DNA of 64,000 nucleotides from Nitrospinaceae bacterium (GTDB lineage Bacteria; Nitrospinota; Nitrospinia; Nitrospinales; Nitrospinaceae), in assembly GCA_024644405.1 (NCBI GenBank), contig JAHELC010000008.1:62001-126000 (forward strand). The letters are read 5' to 3'. The position numbers and the translations under genes were made by a program. The notes beneath the pieces are model-generated. The model did no database searches. It had not been told where the DNA came from and was given only the letters and a program-made list of their open reading frames with translations. This document shows positions 19,002 through 30,882 of this stretch, one piece after another; positions within the stretch are counted from its first letter, which is position 1, and each line of letters starts with the position of its first letter.

Positions 19002-19424
19002 ATGAAAAAAAGAAAAGGCGCGTCCAATCCCAACGAAGAAATCGGCGACTACATGGTCAGTCCGGTTTTGAGTGTCAGCCCCGATACCCTGGCTCAGGAG
19101 GCCGCACAGCTCATGGAATCCAAGCATATCGGATCGCTCCTGGTCAAGGATGGCGAGGCTTTTGTCGGCATCGTTACAGAAACGGATTTGACTCGGAAGA
19201 TTCTGGCAAAGGGATTAAAAGACAAGAACCCAAAGGTCAGGGACATCATGACCACCCCCCTGCAAACCATAGACTGCCATGAACCGATTGTGGATGCCAA
19301 TCAGCTGATGGCCAACAAAAGGATTCGTCATCTTGCTGTTACGGAAAATGACACGGTGGTGGGGGTGCTCTCGGTCAAGGACCTGATTCATTACTACGCC
19401 AATCCGCGAATGCGCTCCTGGTAA
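19002..19424 (+). CDS. CBS-domain protein
   Basis: A stand-alone pair of CBS domains in 140 residues (first ~14-70: DYMVSPVLSVSPDTLAQEAA, GIVTETDLTRKIL; second ~77-135: VRDIMTTPLQTIDCHEPI, GVLSVKDLIHYYA). Such proteins bind adenine nucleotides and regulate partner proteins; the partner is unknown here. AAGGAGAAGGAACC before the ATG is a strong ribosome site. It converges on the end of the ATP synthase operon with 33 bases between. A nucleotide sensor beside the ATP synthase operon is suggestive, but they are transcribed separately. Confidence 0.92.
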   Translation: MKKRKGASNPNEEIGDYMVSPVLSVSPDTLAQEAAQLMESKHIGSLLVKDGEAFVGIVTETDLTRKILAKGLKDKNPKVRDIMTTPLQTIDCHEPIVDANQLMANKRIRHLAVTENDTVVGVLSVKDLIHYYANPRMRSW

Positions 19425-19457
19425 AACGCATCGCGGGTCGAAGAAGATACCGGGGAT

Positions 19458-19868
19458 TTAATCGGATTTTCTGGTTTCGAGGCGGGCCAGGGCACGGAAC
19501 AGTTTGTCCTGGGCTTCCTTGAAAGCTTCGCCTTCGAGGTCGGCTTTCTCGAGGAGTTTTTCGGCAGCGGCGCGCGCGGCTTCGGCGCGGTCGTGGTCGA
19601 TCTCATGCGCGAATTCTGCGGACTCGGCCAGTATGGTGACGCGGTTTTCGGTCACTTCGGCATAGCCTTCGCTGACCACCAGTTCAATCTCTTCGTCCCC
19701 TTTTTGATAGGAGAACCGTCCCGGCCGGAGGAGGGTGAGCAGAGGCGCGTGATTGGCCAGAATGCCCATGTCCCCGTCAAAGCCGGGAATGTTCACCTGA
19801 TCCACTTCCGCATCGACCACCATTTCCTTCTTTGGAGTCACCAGCGATAAAAAGAGTTTGTCCGCCAT
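19458..19868 (-). CDS. atpC: ATP synthase F1 epsilon subunit
   Basis: A 136-residue central-stalk subunit that inhibits ATP hydrolysis and couples rotation. The N-terminal beta-sandwich shows LFLSLVTPKKEMVVDAEVDQVNIP and GDMGILANHAPLLT; the C-terminal helical hairpin (~90-136) is Ala/Glu/Lys-rich (DRAEAARAAAEKLLEKADLE). AGGA lies upstream of the ATG. It is the last gene of the operon, 6 bases after atpD. Confidence 0.97.
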   Translation of the reverse strand: MADKLFLSLVTPKKEMVVDAEVDQVNIPGFDGDMGILANHAPLLTLLRPGRFSYQKGDEEIELVVSEGYAEVTENRVTILAESAEFAHEIDHDRAEAARAAAEKLLEKADLEGEAFKEAQDKLFRALARLETRKSD

Positions 19869-19874
19869 GATCGA

Positions 19875-22176
<2,302 letters not shown>

Positions 22177-22181
22177 GGCTT

Positions 22182-23684
22182 TTAGAAAATTTCCTTGAAA
22201 GCGTTCACCGCATTTTTCAGCTTCTCTTCAGTTTCGTCGCTGATTTTCTTTTCTTTATCGATTGCGTCCACGATGTCTCTGTGCTTCTCTTCAACGAAGT
22301 TGATCAGACCGGATTCGAACCGCTTGATGTCACCCACCTTGATGTCATCGATCAAACCACGCACACCGGCAAAAAGAGAAATCACCTGTTGCACATCGCT
22401 GAGCGGTTTGTATTGATCCTGTTTCAGGAGTTCGACGAGCCGTTCGCCCCGGAACAACTGGGCCTGGGTGGCGGCGTCGAGGTCACTGCCGAACTGCGCG
22501 AACGCGGCCATTTCCCGGTATTGGGCGAGGTCGAGCCGCAACTGACCGGCCACCTGCTTCATGGCTTTGATCTGCGCCGCGCCACCCACACGGGATACCG
22601 ACAGACCGACGTTGACCGCCGGTCGCACGCCGGAGTAGAACAGATCGGTTTCGAGATAGATCTGACCGTCGGTGATGGAAATCACGTTGGTCGGGATGTA
22701 CGCGGACACGTCTCCCGCCTGCGTTTCGATGATCGGCAGAGCCGTCATGGAACCCGCGCCCAACTCGTCGCTCACCTTGGCGGAGCGTTCCAGCAGGCGT
22801 GAATGCAGATAGAACACGTCGCCGGGATACGCTTCACGTCCCGGAGGACGCCGCAGGAGCAGACTCAACTGGCGATAGGCCGCCGCCTGCTTGGACAGAT
22901 CATCGTAAACGATCAGGCAATGCTGGCCGTTGTCACGGAAATATTCGGCCATGGCGCACCCGGCATAAGGTGCGATGAACTGCATCGGCGCCGGATCGCT
23001 GGCGGTGGCCGCCACCACCGTCGTGTATTTCATGGCATCGTGTTCTTCCAGGGTTTTCACCACGCGCGCAACGGTCGACCGTTTCTGGCCGATGGCGACA
23101 TACACGCAGAACATGTTCTGGCCTTTTTGATTGATGATGGTATCGAGTGCAACGGCGGTTTTACCGGTCTGACGGTCGCCGATGATCAATTCGCGCTGGC
23201 CACGGCCAATGGGAATCATGCCGTCGATGGCCTTGATGCCGGTCTGCATCGGTTCGTGAACGGACTTACGGTCGATCACGCCCGGCGCGATGGCTTCAAT
23301 AGGACCACTCAGCTTGGCATTGATCGGGCCTTTGCCGTCGATCGGATGCCCCAGTCCGTCCACCACGCGGCCGACCAGTTCGGGGCCGATCGGCACTTCC
23401 ATGATGCGTCCGGTGCGCTTGACTTCGTCGCCTTCCTTAACATCGCTGTCGAACCCAAGAATGACGGCACCGATGTTGTCTTCTTCCAGGTTCAACACCA
23501 TACCTGCCAGGTCGCCGGGGAACGTCAACAATTCTCCGGACATGGCGTTTTCCAAACCATAGATCCGGGCGATACCGTCACCCACCGAAATCACCCGGCC
23601 GGTTTCCTTAAGTTCAATTCCTGAATCAGATTCCTGAATCTGTTTCTGAATCAGGGAACTGATTTCATCCGCTCGTAGACTCAC
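22182..23684 (-). CDS. atpA: ATP synthase F1 alpha subunit
   Basis: Non-catalytic nucleotide-binding subunit, 500 residues, complete. The N-terminus ([16 protein letters not shown]) carries the helix that contacts delta; Walker A is [12 protein letters not shown]; the ATPase alpha/beta signature reads [13 protein letters not shown]. Its start overlaps the 3' end of atpH by 20 bases, which suggests coupled translation. A standard member of the operon. Confidence 0.99.
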   Translation of the reverse strand: MSLRADEISSLIQKQIQESDSGIELKETGRVISVGDGIARIYGLENAMSGELLTFPGDLAGMVLNLEEDNIGAVILGFDSDVKEGDEVKRTGRIMEVPIGPELVGRVVDGLGHPIDGKGPINAKLSGPIEAIAPGVIDRKSVHEPMQTGIKAIDGMIPIGRGQRELIIGDRQTGKTAVALDTIINQKGQNMFCVYVAIGQKRSTVARVVKTLEEHDAMKYTTVVAATASDPAPMQFIAPYAGCAMAEYFRDNGQHCLIVYDDLSKQAAAYRQLSLLLRRPPGREAYPGDVFYLHSRLLERSAKVSDELGAGSMTALPIIETQAGDVSAYIPTNVISITDGQIYLETDLFYSGVRPAVNVGLSVSRVGGAAQIKAMKQVAGQLRLDLAQYREMAAFAQFGSDLDAATQAQLFRGERLVELLKQDQYKPLSDVQQVISLFAGVRGLIDDIKVGDIKRFESGLINFVEEKHRDIVDAIDKEKKISDETEEKLKNAVNAFKEIF

Positions 23685-24234
23685 TTAAAACCTCCTCTTG
23701 TTCTATAGATCGTTTCAGCAGGGCCAAACCGTTTTTGAGGGTGGCATCGGCAACCAGGCTTCCCACATTCAACCGCATTCCACCAATCAGACTTTCATCG
23801 ACACTCGCTTCGAGAATCGCGCTTTTACCCAGAATCCGCTCCAGAGTGGACTTCAGCTTTTTCTGCTGGGTGTCGTTGAGCGGGTAGGCGCTGACCACAT
23901 TCACCCGGACCTGGTTCAACCGTTGGTCCACTGCGTGTTCAAAAAATTCAGTGATGTTTTTCAGGAACATCATTTTGTTGCGATCGACCAGCAGTTCCAG
24001 CAGATTCCGGACTTCGTCCAGCGCCTTCACCCGGTCGCACATCTCCTTCACCAGAGCCGCCTTCTTTTTCTGAGGGAACCCGGGATGGATGAAAAACCGG
24101 TTCAGGTTGGGTTCGGACTCAAACGCGTCCTGAAACCATCGCAGGTTTTCCAGCGCCGTCTGCAGGCGCTTGTCATCGGATACCGCCCCCGACAACGCTT
24201 CCGCAAACCGCTTGCCTATCTGATTTTCGATCAT
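23665..24234 (-). CDS. atpH: ATP synthase F1 delta subunit
   Basis: Peripheral-stalk (OSCP-like) subunit, 189 residues. The N-terminal helical domain starts [13 protein letters not shown] and is followed by the family pattern [20 protein letters not shown]. The C-terminal region contains [20 protein letters not shown], the conserved delta signature. It overlaps atpA by 20 bases and lies 45 bases downstream of atpF. Confidence 0.96.
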   Translation of the reverse strand: MIENQIGKRFAEALSGAVSDDKRLQTALENLRWFQDAFESEPNLNRFFIHPGFPQKKKAALVKEMCDRVKALDEVRNLLELLVDRNKMMFLKNITEFFEHAVDQRLNQVRVNVVSAYPLNDTQQKKLKSTLERILGKSAILEASVDESLIGGMRLNVGSLVADATLKNGLALLKRSIEQEEVLSESTSG

Positions 24235-24279
24235 ATTATGATGTCAAAATAAATTTAATGAGAGACAACGGCCATTCAA

Positions 24280-24795
24280 TCAGGCTTGCTTTTCCAGACT
24301 GGCCACCACTTCGTCGATGGACTCGTCCACCAGCCGTTTTTTATCGTCTTCCGTCAATGCACGCTTCATGATCTTTTCCGCCGAGGTAATGGTCAAAGCC
24401 GAAACGTACCCGCGAATTTCCGCCATGATCTGGTTGCGCGCGGTATGAATCTCGTGCTCGGCCTCTTTCAGCATCTGGCGGCACTTGGCCTGGGTGTCCT
24501 CCAGGGCTTTTTCCTGGTTCTTACGCGATTCTTCATGGGCCAACTGGACGATCGTAGCGGCCTTGTCGTGAGCGGCCTTGAGCTGTTCTTCAAATTGCTT
24601 TTTCAGTTTCTCCGCCGCGGCTCTGATTTCCTCGGCGCTTTGCAGGTCGCCGGAAATCTTTTTCTCTCGGGCCTCAAGGATTGCAAAAATGGGCGGAAAG
24701 GCAAACTTCGCCATCAACAACAGAAAGATTACAAAGGAAACGACAGACCAGAATATCAGCGGTGAAAATACGGACCATTGCTCAAATTGAGGCAT
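24280..24795 (-). CDS. atpF: ATP synthase F0 b subunit
   Basis: A 171-residue stator subunit. Residues ~11-31 are the single membrane helix (FWSVVSFVIFLLLMAKFAF), followed by a long charged coiled coil (~35-150) that forms the peripheral stalk. Only one b gene is present, so the enzyme uses a b2 homodimer instead of the b/b' pair of cyanobacteria and some other autotrophs. It lies between atpE and atpH. Confidence 0.95.
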   Translation of the reverse strand: MPQFEQWSVFSPLIFWSVVSFVIFLLLMAKFAFPPIFAILEAREKKISGDLQSAEEIRAAAEKLKKQFEEQLKAAHDKAATIVQLAHEESRKNQEKALEDTQAKCRQMLKEAEHEIHTARNQIMAEIRGYVSALTITSAEKIMKRALTEDDKKRLVDESIDEVVASLEKQA

Positions 24796-24879
24796 TTTCT
24801 TAATCCCAAAAAATGATTTTCGATTACAACTTGCTAATCCCTGCCCGAAACTTTCTTCCGGGCCTGCTCAAGACTGCGC

Positions 24880-25110
24880 CTAGGGGAGGCGACCCATAAT
24901 AATGAATGCGAGAACCAAAGCGAACAGGGCAATCGCTTCAACCAGGGCAAACCCGATCCAGCAGTATTTTCCGACCCGCGCTTCTGCGTTGGGTTGTCTG
25001 CCGACGGTTTCAATCGTTTTGGCAAAAATGTAACCGATTCCCAGGCCTGCGCCATTGAAACCAACCGCACACAATCCCATACCTATCAAACCCGCCATAC
25101 TTGCATCCAT
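24880..25110 (-). CDS. atpE: ATP synthase F0 c subunit
   Basis: A 76-residue hairpin of two membrane helices joined by the polar RQP loop (38-40). The ion-carrying carboxylate is E58 (FALVEAIALFALV). The residue after E58 is Ala, and the N-terminal helix has no Gln at the sodium-ligand position, so the Na+-binding set is not evident and a proton-driven ring is likely. It sits between atpB and atpF; 84 bases follow before atpF with no gene. Confidence 0.97.
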   Translation of the reverse strand: MDASMAGLIGMGLCAVGFNGAGLGIGYIFAKTIETVGRQPNAEARVGKYCWIGFALVEAIALFALVLAFIIMGRLP

Positions 25111-25140
25111 TCCACTTCTCCTCGATTTTTGGTTATCAGT

Positions 25141-25869
25141 TCAATGCATTTTGATGACATCGCCTATATAAAAACAGGTCAATGTCGTGAATATATACGC
25201 CTGGATAAAAGCAACCATAAGCTCCAAACCGTTGATAGCCACCGTAAACCCAAAAGGTAATACCCCTATCCACGGCAGAGACAAAGACATTGCAAACAAC
25301 ACCGCCAGAATCGTATGCCCCGCCGTCATATTGGCAAACAGACGAACCGCCAGTGAAAAAGGACGCGCCAGCATACTGATGATCTCAATGACGATCATCA
25401 TCGGAATCAGAATTTTAGGAATACCCGCAGGCACCAGGATGCCGAGAAAGTGTAGCCCATGTCGCCCAAATCCAATGAACAGGGTCATGATAAAGATAAA
25501 TATAGCAAAGGTTCCAGTGACCACCAACTGGCTGGTAATGGTGTAGGACCCGGGTATCAAGCCGATCGTATTGCAACTGAGAATGAAAAAAAACAACGCG
25601 GCCACAAAGGGGAAGAACTTCCTTTCTTCCTTGCCGATGAAATCATCCACCAACCCCCTCAGAAACAAGAGAAACATTTCGGCGATACTCTGCATTTTGC
25701 CCGGCACCAGACGCAAGCCTAATGTCCGAATCAACAAAAACAGACCAAAAACTATCGCCAAGCCGGCCCACATGATAAAAATGGCCTTGTTGAGGGAAAT
25801 ATCGATTCCAAAGAGGCTCAAGTGACCAATGGGATGCAATTCAAAGTGATGTAAGGGATTTTCGTTCAT
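25141..25869 (-). CDS. atpB: ATP synthase F0 a subunit
   Basis: A 242-residue stator channel subunit with five or six membrane helices. The essential arginine is in SLAVRLFANMTAGHTIL. Other family features are LLFLRGLVDDFIGKEERKFFP and a C-terminal EAYI-like helix pair (LMVAFIQAYIFTTLTCFYIGD). It is second in the operon, 8 bases after the atpI-like gene. Confidence 0.97.
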   Translation of the reverse strand: MNENPLHHFELHPIGHLSLFGIDISLNKAIFIMWAGLAIVFGLFLLIRTLGLRLVPGKMQSIAEMFLLFLRGLVDDFIGKEERKFFPFVAALFFFILSCNTIGLIPGSYTITSQLVVTGTFAIFIFIMTLFIGFGRHGLHFLGILVPAGIPKILIPMMIVIEIISMLARPFSLAVRLFANMTAGHTILAVLFAMSLSLPWIGVLPFGFTVAINGLELMVAFIQAYIFTTLTCFYIGDVIKMH

Positions 25870-25877
25870 TGATGCAG

Positions 25878-26141
25878 CTAAGAATCCTTTTCTTCTTCTT
25901 TACGGGATGGGTCGTTGTTTTCTTCTTCGTCGAACTGCAAGGTCATGGCTGTCCGGTACACCGTCAGGCAACCCGCAGCCGCTCCAAAAATCAATCCCAC
26001 CAAAATGCCCCACGGCTTGGTATCAAAAAAATAATCCGCAGCATACCCCATTAGAGCCCCGAGCATGGTCGCAGCCACTAATTCTGTACCCAGACGAAAA
26101 GCGATACCGATGCCTTGGCGGAAGCTGTTTCCTTTACTCAT
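25878..26141 (-). CDS. AtpI/AtpZ-like ATP synthase accessory membrane protein
   Basis: Small protein of 87 residues if started at the ATG at 26139-26141; a TTG at 26186 would add 15 residues. Two membrane helices (~13-35 and ~42-62) are joined by YFFDTKPWG, with an acidic/basic tail, the layout of the AtpI/AtpZ family that aids c-ring assembly or ion supply. As first gene of the atp operon its place matches atpI. Neither candidate start has a strong ribosome site. Confidence 0.8.
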   Translation of the reverse strand: MSKGNSFRQGIGIAFRLGTELVAATMLGALMGYAADYFFDTKPWGILVGLIFGAAAGCLTVYRTAMTLQFDEEENNDPSRKEEEKDS

Positions 26142-26222
26142 TAGTTTGTTTCGACAGGGGATGCTCAGCCGGAAGGAACCGCTCAAACAGCTTTACCTGA
26201 ATCACTCCATCAAGTCTGAGAG

Positions 26223-26251
26223 AAAATAACCCTGTCTTCCCTGCATGTCAA
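26223..26251 (-). promoter_or_regulatory. Sigma70-type promoter of the ATP synthase operon
   Basis: On the minus strand a perfect TTGACA (26246-26251), a 17-base spacer and TATTTT (26223-26228). Transcription would begin near 26216, about 75 bases upstream of the preferred ATG of the first atp gene. Confidence 0.65.
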
Positions 26252-26361
26252 TTGAAAATTTAGATTTTACAGCCTTTTTAAAGAGCTTTTAGACTGCAAC
26301 TGCGGATGTACCTGGAACCATTCGGGGGATTGGAACTGAAACAATGGAACCACCCATTGAT

Positions 26362-26688
26362 TTAATAAGGGAGTTCCCCGTAAGTTTTTTCGTATTCATC
26401 AATGGGGACCATATCGATGGCGTCCCAGGGGCACCCTTCGAGGAAGGTATCCATCGGCCCCTTGGAGATGCACTTTTTACAACCGATGCACAGCAGGGGG
26501 TCCACCTCAACCCGGTTGAAGATCGGCGCGTCGGGGTTTTCGACTTCATACATGCACAGGTCCACCGGACATTCGGTGATGCATATGGGGGCTCCGGCGC
26601 ACCCGGTGCAGGCGTCGTTGATCACCGCCATTAACTTGGGCTTGCGCTTCCTTTGAACGGATCTTTTTGCTCGTTCGGCTACGGCCAT
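26362..26688 (-). CDS. 2[4Fe-4S] ferredoxin with unusual cysteine spacing
   Basis: A 108-residue cytoplasmic electron carrier. Cysteines are at 27, 30, 36, 40 (CTGCAGAPICITECP) and 67, 70, 73, 86 (CIGCKKC, then GCPWDA), plus C45. The first cluster motif has five residues between the second and third Cys; the second has twelve between the third and fourth. Each fourth Cys is followed by Pro, as in bacterial ferredoxins. A basic N-terminal ~18-residue tail precedes the fold. It is monocistronic and divergent from holB, and is a plausible low-potential partner of the 2-oxoacid:ferredoxin oxidoreductase in this window (inference). Confidence 0.9.
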   Translation of the reverse strand: MAVAERAKRSVQRKRKPKLMAVINDACTGCAGAPICITECPVDLCMYEVENPDAPIFNRVEVDPLLCIGCKKCISKGPMDTFLEGCPWDAIDMVPIDEYEKTYGELPY

Positions 26689-26993
26689 AATTCAACGCTT
26701 TGTGAGAAATTGATCAATCGTCACATTTTAACAAAAATGGCACTGATGTATATCAAATTCCCGATCCCCTTGCAAGCTTTTGGCGGTAAAAACCCGTTTT
26801 CTCAAGAATTTAAGCTGACGGAACCCCTACGCTTTCTCTTTACAGAAAAAGGGACTTCATATAAGATAATGGATTGGAATCAGGCTCGAAATCAGGTTTT
26901 TCCGGAAACACCCATGAATTCCCGGAAAACACAAATGCTACAGACAATCGTTTGGTTCAAACGTTTCATATATATGGATTTAACTCAAAAATC
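26689..26993. other. Divergent intergenic region, 305 bases
   Basis: Lies between the ferredoxin gene and holB. Besides the promoter candidate listed separately I see no structured RNA or coding signal. Open frames crossing it lack start signals and family resemblance. Confidence 0.5.
26839..26867 (+). promoter_or_regulatory. Candidate promoter for the holB-metG operon
   Basis: TTTACA (26839-26844), a 17-base spacer and TAAGAT (26862-26867), about 127 bases upstream of the holB ATG. Confidence 0.4.
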
Positions 26994-28004
26994 ATGTCAT
27001 TCACCAACGTCCTTGGCCAAGGCCAGGCGAAACATATAATAAGTCAGGCCCTTTCTCATAGCCGGCTCTCCCATGCCTATCTGTTCTACGGGCCCGAGAG
27101 CATCGGCAAAAAACTCTTGGCGGTGGAATTCGCCAAAGCCCTGAACTGCCTCTCTCCGGAAACTGACAATGCCTGCGGCACCTGCGACTCCTGCCGCAAA
27201 ATTGACGACCGCATTCACCCCGATTTCTTTTTTCTGGAACCCACCAAGTCCACCCCGGCCGCACGCGAAGCCTACATCAAAATAGACGCGATCCGGGAAC
27301 TTCAGAAAAAACTGGGCTTCCTTCCCTATCAGGGAAAAACCAAAGTGGCGATCATCGACCAGGTGGAAAAAATGAATGCGCAGGCCTGCAACGCTTTTCT
27401 GAAAACCCTGGAAGAGCCACCGTCTTCGACCGTTCTGATACTGATCACGTCCAATATTTATCAATTGCTGCCCACCCTGATCTCCCGATGCCAGGGCATC
27501 AAGTTCAACCCCCTGCCGCCGGAAGCGATCCGGGAAATCCTGCAATCTACAGGCGAGGAAACGTTGGACCCGACAGAAGTGGATTTGCGGGTCGGGCGTT
27601 CCAAAGGACAGGTTGCACGTGCTTTGAGCGACGAAGCCACTGAAACCGCGTCTTACCGTTCGGAGATGATCGGCCTCATCGGGCAGGTGTCCTTCAAACG
27701 AATGGACCTTCTGTTTCAATGGTCGAAAACCATGGCCAAAGGCGGTCAACCCTTATCCCAAATCCTTGAAGAAATGCTGGGCCTGTTACGGGATTTGACG
27801 TTTATCAAATCGGGTGGATCGCCCGACCAGTTGTTCAACCGGGATTTGATGTCGGAATTGGAACCGGTCGCCCGGAAAAAATCCCTTTCGCATCTTTTGA
27901 AAATGACAGAGGCGGTCAATCAAACCCAATACGCCTTGTCCGGAAACGCCAACGCTCAACTGGCGCTGGAAACCATGCTGTTGGATTTTTGTGAGGCGGC
28001 CTGA
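26994..28004 (+). CDS. holB: DNA polymerase III delta' subunit
   Basis: Clamp-loader subunit, 336 residues from the ATG at 26994 (MSFTNVLGQGQAKHII); the longer frame from 26874 is rejected because the family begins here. The P-loop is degenerate (GPESIGKK, no Ser/Thr after Lys), as expected for a non-hydrolysing delta'. A zinc module of four cysteines (C52, C61, C64, C67) follows. SRC is present (LISRCQGIKF), the arginine-finger motif. The stop overlaps the next gene's start by one base (TGATG), so it is coupled to ricT. Confidence 0.95.
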   Translation: MSFTNVLGQGQAKHIISQALSHSRLSHAYLFYGPESIGKKLLAVEFAKALNCLSPETDNACGTCDSCRKIDDRIHPDFFFLEPTKSTPAAREAYIKIDAIRELQKKLGFLPYQGKTKVAIIDQVEKMNAQACNAFLKTLEEPPSSTVLILITSNIYQLLPTLISRCQGIKFNPLPPEAIREILQSTGEETLDPTEVDLRVGRSKGQVARALSDEATETASYRSEMIGLIGQVSFKRMDLLFQWSKTMAKGGQPLSQILEEMLGLLRDLTFIKSGGSPDQLFNRDLMSELEPVARKKSLSHLLKMTEAVNQTQYALSGNANAQLALETMLLDFCEAA

Positions 28005-28915
28005 TGGAACCCAAAGTGAACAATAAACCGGATTGCAAAAAGAATGAGCAGACGAATCGTCCGCCGGAGGCCCCTCCCAAGTTTGTCATCGGGACCCGCA
28101 TCCGGGGATCGCTCAAGTCCGAACTGTGCAACCCGCAAAACCTGAATCTCCGGGTCGGCGCACAGGTTATTGTGGAAACACACGATGGGCCCAAAATGGG
28201 CCAGGTGGTGTCCAACAAAATCATCAATATCCGAAAAGACGTTGCATTCTCTCCCCCCAAAATTCTGCGCATCGCCAATGAAAACGACCTGGCCAAAGAA
28301 AAGAAGAAGGAAGAGCGGGAATGGAACTCCAAACAACTCTGCTGGGGGTTGATCGACAAGCTGGGCCTCGCCATGAACCTGAGCCGGGTGGTCTATTTCG
28401 AAGAAATGAACAAGTCGGTCTTTTATTTCACGGCGGAAGGACGGATCGATTTCCGCGAACTGGTCAAGCAGCTGGCCGCCAAACTGCGGCACCGGATCGA
28501 AATGCGGCAGGTCGGCGTGCGGGACGAAGCCAAGGCCATCACCGGTCACGGGATTTGCGGGGAATCCCTGTGCTGTTCCACCTTCCTGCCGGAATTTACC
28601 CCCGTCACCATCCGCATGGCCAAGGACCAGGGGCTGGCCCTCAACCCCAGTAAAATTTCGGGCGTGTGCGGACGTCTCATGTGCTGCCTTCAATACGAAC
28701 ACGATCTGTACCGAAGCATGATCAAAGAACTGCCCAAAATCGGCAAGATCATCAATACTCCGGAAGGTTCCGGCAAGGTGGTCAAGAACGATATCCTGAA
28801 GCAGGTCATCACGGTCCGCCTACTTGATGATGACTACATGATGTACTATCATCTGGACGAGCTTCGGGACTACCTGACCAAACCGCAGGAAAAACCCACG
28901 GCCCCAACCCAATAA
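28004..28915 (+). CDS. ricT: PSP1/RicT (YaaT)-family regulatory protein
   Basis: A 303-residue member of the PSP1 C-terminal family. Residues ~45-260 hold the domain, with the cysteine-rich signature CGESLCCSTFLPEF and VCGRLMCCLQYEHD; in Bacillus this protein joins an iron-sulfur-containing complex that affects RNA maturation. Here the role is inferred from family only. The N-terminal ~25 residues are polar and the C-terminus is Pro-rich. It sits between holB and metG, a placement common for this family. It starts at 28004, overlapping the holB stop by one base. Confidence 0.88.
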   Translation: MEPKVNNKPDCKKNEQTNRPPEAPPKFVIGTRIRGSLKSELCNPQNLNLRVGAQVIVETHDGPKMGQVVSNKIINIRKDVAFSPPKILRIANENDLAKEKKKEEREWNSKQLCWGLIDKLGLAMNLSRVVYFEEMNKSVFYFTAEGRIDFRELVKQLAAKLRHRIEMRQVGVRDEAKAITGHGICGESLCCSTFLPEFTPVTIRMAKDQGLALNPSKISGVCGRLMCCLQYEHDLYRSMIKELPKIGKIINTPEGSGKVVKNDILKQVITVRLLDDDYMMYYHLDELRDYLTKPQEKPTAPTQ

Positions 28916-28938
28916 CCCTTTGCCCGTTTAACCCGCAA

Positions 28939-30882
28939 ATGAAGAAGAAAACGTTTTTTATCACCACGCCCATATATTACGTCAACGACGTCCCCCATAT
29001 CGGGCATGCCTACACCACCATCGCGGCGGACGTGGCGGCGCGTTACCGCCGGCTGGCGGGAGACGACGTGTTTTTCCTCACCGGGACCGACGAGCACGGC
29101 CAGAAGGTCCAGCAGGCCGCCGGTCAATCGGGTCGTGAACCGCAGGCGCATGTCGACGACTTGCACGTGCGCTTCAAGGAACTGTGGATCCGGTTCAATA
29201 TTTCCAACAACGATTTTATCCGCACCACCGAAGAGCGCCACAAGAAAGTGGTCCGGGAAATCCTCCAGAAGCTCTACGACGAAGGCGAAATCTACAAGGA
29301 CAGCTACGAGGGCTGGTACTGCATGCCTGACGAGCGGTTCTGGACGGAAAAGGACCTGGTCGACGGCAACTGCCCGGAATGCGGACGCAAGGTCGAGAAA
29401 ATTACCGAAAGCAATTACTTTTTCAAGATGGGCCAGCACCGCGACTGGCTGGTCGACCATATCAACCAAAACGAAAACTTCATCCAGCCCAAATCGCGCA
29501 GGAACGAAATTCTCGGTTTCCTCAAACAGCCGCTGGACGACCTGTGCATCTCGCGGCCGAAGGAGCGTTTGCCCTGGGGGATTCCCCTGCCCTTCGACGA
29601 TGAATACGTCACCTACGTCTGGTTCGACGCGCTCATCAACTATATTTCCACCTTCGGGACGCTGGATAAAATCCGTTCCTGCGGATTCTGGCCGGCGGCG
29701 CATCACCTGATCGGCAAGGACATCCTGACCACGCATTCGGTGTACTGGGCGACCATGTTGAAGGCCATCGGACTCGATCTGCCGGAGAATATTTTTGCGC
29801 ATGGCTGGTGGACGGTGAACGGGCAGAAAATGTCCAAATCGCTGGGCAACGTGGTGGAGCCGAATCATCTCATCGAACAGTTCGGGGTCGACGTCATCCG
29901 CTACTTCCTGCTGCGCGAAGTACCGTTCGGATTGGACGGCGATTTTTCGCACAAGGCGCTGATCGGGCGCATCAACAGCGACCTCGCCAACAACCTCGGC
30001 AACCTGCTCAATCGCACCCTCAACATGCTCAAGAAGTACTTTAAGGGTGAGCTTCCAAAGATTGGTACTAAAGGAGATGAGGATGCGCCGCTGATTGCAA
30101 AATCGGCCGAGGTGATTCAAGAGGTCGATCAACTATACGGCGAGCTGGCGTACAGTAAAATTCTGGCGAAAATCTGGGAGTTCCTGGATGCCGGCAACAT
30201 TTACATCAACGACACCGCGCCGTGGAACCTGGCGAAATCCGACGACGGCAAGAAACGCCTGGCAACCGTTCTCTACAATTCAGCCGAAGCCTGCCGGGTG
30301 ATCGCCATTCTCATCGCGCCGTTCATGCCGCAGACCGCCGATAAAATGATGGAACAACTCGGCATTGATACTCCGGTTGACAAACAAGGCTTGGACTCGC
30401 TCAAAAAATGGGGATGGATCCAACCCGGCACGCAGACCCACCAGGGCGCACAGATTTTCCCGCGCATCGAGGACAAGGCCGCCGCCAAAATCCTGGAAGA
30501 GGTCGCGGTGGGCGGCGAGGCTCCCGCCTCGGAAAAAAATGTGGAGACCAACGGCAAGGGGCAGATCACTATCGACGATTTCATGAAGGTCGATCTGCGC
30601 ACCGCCAAAATCATCGCAGCCGAGAAAGTCAAAAAGTCGAAAAAACTGATCAAGCTGAAAGTCGATCTCGGCACGGAACAACGCCAGGTGCTGGCCGGCA
30701 TCGCCGAAGCCTACGAACCGGAGCAACTCGTCGGCCGCACCGTTATCCTGGTCGCCAACCTCAAACCCGCCAAGCTGATGGGCCTCGAGTCGCAGGGCAT
30801 GATCCTCGCCGGAAGCGACGGAGACGCCATCATCCTCGGTGGATTCGACGGCGACCTGCCGCCGGGAGTGCGCGTCAAATGA
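28939..30882 (+). CDS. metG: Methionyl-tRNA synthetase
   Basis: Charges tRNA-Met. Complete at 647 residues with HIGH (20-23), a zinc knuckle region (~128-149, including CPECG), KMSKS (297-301) and a C-terminal EMAP/tRNA-binding domain (~540-647: TIDDFMKVDLRTAKIIAAEK). An Ala/Lys/Glu linker at ~510-540 joins them. The stop overlaps the tatD start (ATGA), so translation is coupled. Confidence 0.99.
   Translation: MKKKTFFITTPIYYVNDVPHIGHAYTTIAADVAARYRRLAGDDVFFLTGTDEHGQKVQQAAGQSGREPQAHVDDLHVRFKELWIRFNISNNDFIRTTEERHKKVVREILQKLYDEGEIYKDSYEGWYCMPDERFWTEKDLVDGNCPECGRKVEKITESNYFFKMGQHRDWLVDHINQNENFIQPKSRRNEILGFLKQPLDDLCISRPKERLPWGIPLPFDDEYVTYVWFDALINYISTFGTLDKIRSCGFWPAAHHLIGKDILTTHSVYWATMLKAIGLDLPENIFAHGWWTVNGQKMSKSLGNVVEPNHLIEQFGVDVIRYFLLREVPFGLDGDFSHKALIGRINSDLANNLGNLLNRTLNMLKKYFKGELPKIGTKGDEDAPLIAKSAEVIQEVDQLYGELAYSKILAKIWEFLDAGNIYINDTAPWNLAKSDDGKKRLATVLYNSAEACRVIAILIAPFMPQTADKMMEQLGIDTPVDKQGLDSLKKWGWIQPGTQTHQGAQIFPRIEDKAAAKILEEVAVGGEAPASEKNVETNGKGQITIDDFMKVDLRTAKIIAAEKVKKSKKLIKLKVDLGTEQRQVLAGIAEAYEPEQLVGRTVILVANLKPAKLMGLESQGMILAGSDGDAIILGGFDGDLPPGVRVK

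Noticed and set aside
26653-27039. Plus-strand frame of 128 codons between ferredoxin and holB
   Set aside because: Crosses the divergent promoter region and overlaps holB out of frame; no ribosome site or family.
28870-30132. Minus-strand frame of 420 codons
   Set aside because: Antisense to metG; no independent motif or ribosome site.
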